Positions 58,854-64,000 of a stretch of 64,000 nucleotides of DNA are shown here, in pieces. The translations under genes and the position numbers were made by a program. The notes under the pieces are model-generated. The model was not told where the DNA came from, did no database searches, and worked only from the letters and a program-made list of their open reading frames with translations. The first letter of the stretch is position 1; every line of letters begins with the position of its first letter. The DNA comes from Rutpela maculata (Eukaryota; Arthropoda; Insecta; Coleoptera; Cerambycidae): NCBI GenBank assembly GCA_936432065.2, contig OW386291.2, positions 99,823,823-99,887,822 on the forward strand. The letters run 5' to 3'.

Positions 58854-59278
58854 CATCCACAACGGGATAGCCCATGGTTGTCCCCATAGGAAGAAAAAAG
58901 GATCAATTTAGGTTAAAATCTGGACAACTTAGACATCCACAAAAGTTGCATCCGGTTATCCTTTCTAAAATATTGTGATTGCTGTTGACAATAATTTGAA
59001 ATAACAAATAATAAAATATGCATTTGCAATATGTGCATTTTCTTGTGTAGTGGATAGACTACACTTTAGTTTCTTACTTTTTGGCAGTAAACACTGCTGA
59101 CTAGGTGAGTATCGCAACAGAAGTAATTTACAAATTGCAAGTAGAGCCATCTACCATGACTTATTGAAACTAGCGCTAAGAGCAAGCCAGCCAATATATA
59201 AATATCAGGGTTGTTGATGTCCTATATAAAATATAGGACAACTAAATATATGTCACGATAAAAATATAATGTAAATAA

Positions 59279-59960
59279 GAACTAAATAAAAATTTTCTTA
59301 TTTGTACCTTAGATGAATTATGAATTATCATGTATTTGGAACTTACATTAGCCCAACAGGTTGACCTATGGATGGCCCTTGGGATAGCCTTTGGTTATCC
59401 CTATATAGGTTTTATATAGGACATCAACAACCCTAAAGGCTATCCTGTAGATATTTGTATAGGTTATCCAGTGGATATCCCTATTTACCCCAATTTACCT
59501 TTCGACGGAACAAGATGAAAATATAATCTAGTTCCAGATCTCATTAATGTACATACGTGTACCAAATTTCAAGTCAATATCTTAAACAGTTCCAGAGTAA
59601 ACGTGCGCACAAAAAAAATTACAGACAGACCGACAGACAGACAGAAATTTTTTTTACGCTCAAACTTAAAATCTCGACGTTTCATGACATTTTAAGCCCA
59701 TTTGAACAAAATTTTTTTGTCGTTACTATACTTCCATTAGATGTGGAAGTAAAACTAAATAAAAAATTTCTTACTTGTACCTTACGTGAATTATGAATTA
59801 TCAAGTATTTGGAACATACATTAGCCCAACAGGTTGACCTATGGGTAGCCCTTGGGATAGTCTTTGGTTATCCCCATATAGGTTTCATATAGGACATTAT
59901 AACAACCCTAAAGGTTATCCTATAGATATCTACTTTTTGTTATCCAGTGGATATCTCTAT
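59279..59960. repeat. ~205-bp direct duplication flanking a dispersed repeat
   Basis: 59279-59483 and 59752-59958 are direct copies (GTACCTTAxxTGAATTATGA, CCCAACAGGTTGACCTATGG, ATCCAGTGGATATC). The dispersed repeat at 59486-59757 lies between them. Confidence 0.65.
59486..59757 (+). repeat. dispersed repeat copy 4 with short ACAG tract
   Basis: It contains CGACGGAACAAGATGAAAAT, TACCAAATTTCAAGTCAATA, ACAGACAGACCGACAGACAG and a tail with an imperfect CTTCCATTAGATGTGGAAG hairpin. Confidence 0.75.
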
Positions 59961-60089
59961 TCTGGCTGTTATTAGAACCAAAGGATAACCATTGAAATTC
60001 CTATCGGCATCCCTAATGAACAATCCATTTATCGGATATATGGGATCATTTTAGGATGTCCCGAGGTCATCCTGTGCTGTGTGGGAATT

Positions 60090-60460
60090 AATAACAATAA
60101 TATTTATTCAAGTAAGCCGTATAAAAACAGATATGAAAAGTCATAAAAGGTATAGACACATAAAAAAATAAAATAAATAAGAATGAATGAATGAATACTG
60201 TTTTTTATTGCTGTTATATTATTAATTAAGCTCAAATCTATTAGTCAAATTACTATATATTACTATATAATAACCTACTAATAAATTAAATTATATTTAA
60301 AAAAGAAGTAAATGCTGTACTATGCATTTTTAAAATATTGGTAAATTCCATAACATTAAGTTAAAGTGACGCCCATGGTGGACTAAGTTGCTTACCAAGG
60401 TCGAACATGTTGGGACCATGTGACACGCCTACTTTTCCAGTCTCTTTATATTTTGTCTTA
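60090..60460. other. unassigned AT-rich sequence
   Basis: Nothing recognisable. Confidence 0.5.
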
Positions 60461-60461
60461 A

Positions 60462-60673
60462 GGTGCGTTTGCACGCATCCAGTAATTTAGTCGAGTGTTG
60501 AGTCGTTCAGTAATTTAGTACTCGACAACTCGACCAGTACTCGACACTCGACCAATGTGGACAGCGTGTTTCAGTCGAGTGACTTAGTGAAAAGCGCTGC
60601 CGCATTGGTCGAGTACTAAATTACTAAACGACTCGACGACTCGACTAAAATACTGGATGCGTGCAAACGCGCC
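60462..60673. mobile_element. 212-bp foldback MITE, GGTGCGTTTGCACGC ends
   Basis: Inverted ends GGTGCGTTTGCACGCATCC and GGATGCGTGCAAACGCGCC, with long inner matching (AGTAATTTAGTACTCGAC and its inverse). It has no coding content and no clear target duplication. Confidence 0.7.
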
Positions 60674-60908
60674 TGGAATGGACCTACTGACCACAGACGC
60701 GGAAAGTGTTCTGTGCTACAGATTAGGCAAGCAGATTAGTTACATACAAGAAATCAGAATCAGAAATCCCAAGATTGGTATACTTTAAGGTGGCCTAATA
60801 ACTCACGATCCCCACCAAAAAATGTCATTAGCCAATGAACATCTGGTGTGAAATCACACCAGATCCAGGGCCTTATTCAGAATATTGTAAGTATTTGTGT
60901 ACTGTTAA

Positions 60909-61163
60909 TTAGGCGAAGAACGGGCTCGCAATGACCCGCTATTGAGGTCGGGGGTAATCATCCTCGCATTTTGAGCCGCTGTTCTGCATGCTGGTAATGA
61001 GGATAAGTTGTAGAATGTAACACTACAGATCACAGTATACGTTAGACCAAATTTCAGGTCAGTACGGACGGTTCTTCTAGAGTGAGATAACTGCGCCGCT
61101 ACTGCGCGTTCGGAGAACAAAGATAGTCTGACTTTTCACCCCCGCACTGACTTCTTCGCCTAA
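60909..61163. mobile_element. putative MITE with TTAGGCGAAGAA ends
   Basis: Perfect 12-bp inverted ends TTAGGCGAAGAA and TTCTTCGCCTAA. The interior is not palindromic. No target duplication is seen. Confidence 0.5.
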
Positions 61164-61177
61164 AAGCTCTATATTAA

Positions 61178-61401
61178 GGGCGTTTTTTTCACTGGCCGAC
61201 ACGATACCGATTCGTCGTCAACGACACCGATACAACGATATCGGGGCAGCACAAACGTATAAAATTATATGGAACTCTTTTTCACTTGCCGATACGATAC
61301 CGTTTTGTCACATTTTGTCGGCGCCGTGTTATTATATTCTATTCTTCAGTATCGGTACGACATTGTCGGTATATCGTGTCGGCCAGTAAAAAAAAATGCC
61401 C
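61178..61401. mobile_element. PIF/Harbinger-like MITE, TAA duplication
   Basis: A 224-bp element with ends GGGCGTTTTTTTCACTGGCC and GGCCAGTAAAAAAAAATGCCC, flanked by TAA (61175-61177, 61402-61404). GG-ends plus a TWA duplication fit PIF/Harbinger. Inner GACACGATACCGA repeats are arranged symmetrically. Confidence 0.75.
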
Positions 61402-61790
61402 TAAGGAGCCTCTTTCCGCACTTTTCGAAATTCACCGGTGGACGCACCGGGTGGACAAAATACGAAGCTGATTGGCTAGGCTTTTCAAAATAGCCAATCA
61501 AATAATGTTATTGTTTACCGGTGCGATGCACCGATGAATTTAGAAATCTGCCCATACTCTACAAATCTTGCAGAAATCCTACTAGAGTGAAATTACTTAG
61601 AGAACATACAAATGCCTAAAAAGTGGAGCGCATTTAAGTATAGTAGTACATTTTATAGAAAAATGGCCAAATTGCTTGTAGTTCAAAAAGACCGTAAGTG
61701 TCTTGTGTCCCTATAAAAACTTGCAATGATTTTAAGCTATTAGATCTTGTTTTGATTCTCTATTAAATGTTAAGAGACCTAGCTATAATT

Positions 61791-62699
61791 TAGGGTGACC
61801 AGATATTTGCACTTGGATTGTGGAGTGAAGTGGGGCCTTTTTTTGTATGCCAATTGTTGTGTAGCGAAAGACGAAATATACATGTATGATGAATTATTTA
61901 TAGTGGCGGCATTGTGTGGAAAGAGAGGATGGAAGATGAAGGATCCGTAGACAACATTTCATTTGCCTCTATGAAAGGAAATTTATACTCTGACTAAATC
62001 GCATTGTACACTCTTCCTTAAAACCAGATTCCTATGTGGAAACCTGTCGCGATCACTTGTCTTTATCTCCACAGCTTAATTATCGCTCTAAGTCTCCTTC
62101 TGTCTCAAGAACTCGAGTCAGGGCAGGTTTGCTCTTCTCAGAAAATTAAACGATACAAGGCGCAGTCTCAAGTCTCAATCAGGCCTGTAGCTAGAAAGTG
62201 CTTTTTGCAACAATTTTTCAGGGCGGGCCCGTAAAAAAGTCCGAAAAATTTTTTAATTAGAAAAATCCAAAAAAACCTTTTTAATCCGAAAAAAAAAATT
62301 AAAAAATTTTTACCCAATCTCTTTCAAATTATTAAAAAAATAGTTAAAATTGCCCCCATTACGATCACCGTAGGTCGGGCGAAACTTATTCCAGGACGGG
62401 CGCCGCCCGTCCTGCCCCCCCCCCCCCCCTAGCTACAGGCCTGGTCTCAACACTACCAATAACGGCATATACGCCCTACTCACACTATCAGCATTCATCC
62501 AGTACTCTGAGACACCCTTAATTGACCGATTATCCAATGACAAAGCTCAATACATCCCAAAGCAAAATATTTTTCAGAAAAACAAACTTTCCAAATTACA
62601 AATGATAGGCAAAGGTAATGCTGTACGTTTTGCTGTACATCCAAGCATGCCATTAGCATTCCGGAAAATACAACGAAATCCATACGTATGGTCACCCTA
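61791..62699. mobile_element. putative element with TAGGGTGACCA ends
   Basis: Ends TAGGGTGACCA and TGGTCACCCTA. The flanks AGCTATAATT (left) and AGCTAATT (right) may be one duplication with a 2-bp insertion. An 83-codon open stretch runs from about 62450 to the right end but has no known motif. A hAT MITE is inserted inside (62180-62443). Confidence 0.5.
62180..62443. mobile_element. hAT-type MITE, CAGGCCTGTAGCTAG ends
   Basis: A 264-bp element with ends CAGGCCTGTAGCTAG and CTAGCTACAGGCCTG. It is flanked by GTCTCAAT and GTCTCAAC, an 8-bp duplication with one mismatch, as expected for hAT. Confidence 0.75.
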
Positions 62700-62726
62700 A
62701 GCTAATTAATTTATGGTATTATCCTA

Positions 62727-62875
62727 AAGCATTTTTTCGCGAGCTTACCACAACGAACTATAGTAAGGTGTAAAAGGGATGGCTATACATACCTAACCAA
62801 TCCACATCTGAAGTATATATAACCATCTCTTTTGCACCATACTATAGTTGTAGTAAGCTTCGCGAAAAAATGCTT
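62727..62875. mobile_element. 149-bp foldback MITE
   Basis: Inverted ends AAGCATTTTTTCGCGAGCTTA and TAAGCTTCGCGAAAAAATGCTT, with matching inner ACTATAGTAAGGTG and CACCATACTATAGT. It is non-coding. Confidence 0.65.
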
Positions 62876-63059
62876 CTTAATACATATTTTTTAGACATTT
62901 CCAACACCGTCTGAGTTGGGAGTTACGTAAAGCCAATATTTTTGGCGTGGTAGTGCTAAAGTGTGGTTATCTAGTCACAATTGGGTTGATTATATGGAAA
63001 TCTCCCGACGACTGTATGTTCTAGAGAAAGATGCAAATAATTTCGTCGGCTCATGTCAA

Positions 63060-63390
63060 AATACTTCAGAAAAGTTAGATGAGAATCTTAGGACAAGACC
63101 TTTCTTTTGCCCTTTTTAGGGGATGAAAGGGATTGTACATGAAAACTGACACAATAGAACATTTTTTTTGTTCAAAAATTAGGTTCAGCGCGTTAAAATA
63201 CTTCAGAAAAGTTAGATCAGAGCCTTATTAGGACAAGACTTTTTTTAGGGGATAAAAGGGCGGTGGCAGACAAAATCTGATGTAATAGAATTTTTTTTGT
63301 CCAAAATTGTCTTCAGCGAGTCGAAATACTTCAGAAAAGTTAGATGAGAACCTTAGGACAACATCTTTTTTTGCAGACTTGTGTTATTAA
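63060..63390. repeat. ~130-bp tandem repeat
   Basis: ATACTTCAGAAAAGTTAGAT occurs near 63060, 63199 and 63328, each followed by RGAACCTTAGGACAA-type and GGGGATRAAAGGG blocks. About 2.5 units are present. Confidence 0.75.
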
Positions 63391-63544
63391 AAATGGTATT
63401 TTCATTCATTAGGCAGAAATCTGCCAAAAGTGAAAACTTTATTTTGATATCAATTATGAAACTAGAAAGTTTTAAAACACTTTATGTCTCTTCTTCTGTG
63501 AAAACTCACAATATTTTCAAAATTACGAGACACACTTGTAAATT

Positions 63545-63903
63545 TTTAAATTTGACAGCGATTTTGGCAGCTGTCAAGAATAAAAAAAAAAATAAATGAA
63601 AAATCTGCTTTGGCAGATCGATTACGTATTTGTAAAGTAATGATTTAAAACTAAAATTGTACGAATCTTTATACATTGTGACCTGTAGACTGATTTTAAT
63701 TGAATAATACGATATTTTTTAGTAAAAATTCAATTTTAGGTCAAAATTATAAAAAATTATAGCCAAAAATCACAAATCCGGCTCGACAGATTGATAGAGA
63801 ATTTCATAATGAACATTAAAAAAAAAGAACTTTCTGATAACTTTAACTGAACGACCTGTAGAGTGATTTGGGTGGCACAGTAGGGTTTCGTCCCACTGTG
63901 CGC
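63545..63903. repeat. decayed relative of the CACAGTGG foldback
   Basis: The right part (TCCGGCTCGACAGATTGATA, GTAGAGTGATTTGGGTGG, CCCACTGTGCG) aligns with the right arm of 40688-41653. The left arm is too diverged to trace with confidence. Confidence 0.55.
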
Positions 63904-64000
63904 CGTCCCGCTTAGCATAAAAATGTTTTCAACTATGAACTCGGTATTAAAAAACCTTTAGCGAGGCTGTGAGCCCAACAGGCAACCACGACGTGCCATA

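Larger units (their letters stand above)
44093..60087. repeat. putative host repeat rich in GGATAWCC-like motifs, split by the LINE
   Basis: Both flanks of the LINE are one repeat. The left part (44093-44323) holds two ~85-bp units with GGGATAGCCCATGGTTGTC and AGGAAGAAAAAGGGACCAAT. The right part starts at 58854 with the same GGGATAGCCCATGGTTGTC and continues to about 60087. It carries many GGTTATCC, GGATATCC and GACATCC motifs. The outer edges (GGACATCCCTGGACGTCC, left; AGGATGTCCCGAGGTCATCC, right) are loosely inverted. It may be a non-autonomous DNA element, but ends are uncertain. Confidence 0.35.

Noticed and set aside
60844..60863. CTGGTGTGAAATCACACCAG palindrome
   Set aside because: A 9-bp hairpin of this size is expected now and then by chance, and nothing around it suggests a function.

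Overview
This AT-rich eukaryotic window looks like arthropod, most likely insect, intergenic or heterochromatic DNA. Pointers are an env-bearing Ty3/gypsy element of errantivirus type with a tRNA-Ser-like primer site, TTAGG-type repeats (insect telomere motif), a Polinton/Maverick with very short introns, and many foldback DNA elements. I see no intact host gene, tRNA or rRNA. Almost everything recognisable is a transposable element, often nested inside another.

Layout. 1-8161: a hAT MITE with an 8-bp target duplication, a broken Tc1/mariner transposase, then a minus-strand gypsy provirus (gag, protease, RT/RNase H, integrase and env remnants, primer site, one LTR). Its LTR is split by a dispersed repeat and its outer edge lies at a (TA)n array. 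8211-16609: an 8.4-kb inverted duplication with ~4.2-kb arms around a central (TA)n. Each arm carries smaller foldback elements nested in one another, and a third, truncated copy follows at 16660. 16755-44000: a mosaic of foldback elements, MITEs, microsatellites, degenerate tandem repeats and unassigned AT-rich DNA, plus one decayed conserved protein fragment near 27.5 kb.

44093-60087 is the most striking part, a stack of nested insertions. A repeat rich in GGATAWCC-like motifs holds a 5'-truncated CR1/Jockey-like LINE (duplication CATCCA). The LINE ORF2 is split by a 12,527-bp element with 5'-AG...CT-3' ends and a 6-bp duplication TAAACC, both hallmarks of Polinton/Maverick elements. Excising the element plus one TAAACC puts the LINE frame back in register. 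The element is an almost perfect palindrome: two 5.56-kb arms around a 1.4-kb spacer. Each arm holds a small unknown ORF and a three-exon, frameshifted fragment resembling the N-terminal part of the Polinton family-B DNA polymerase gene. The spacer holds a unique 135-codon ORF and another copy of the element's terminal sequence, so a rearranged head-to-head derivative is likely.

60.1-64 kb: small MITEs (Harbinger-like, hAT-like and others), a ~130-bp tandem repeat and a decayed foldback copy. The window is best read as a record of repeated transposition, with two very large palindromes as its main oddities.
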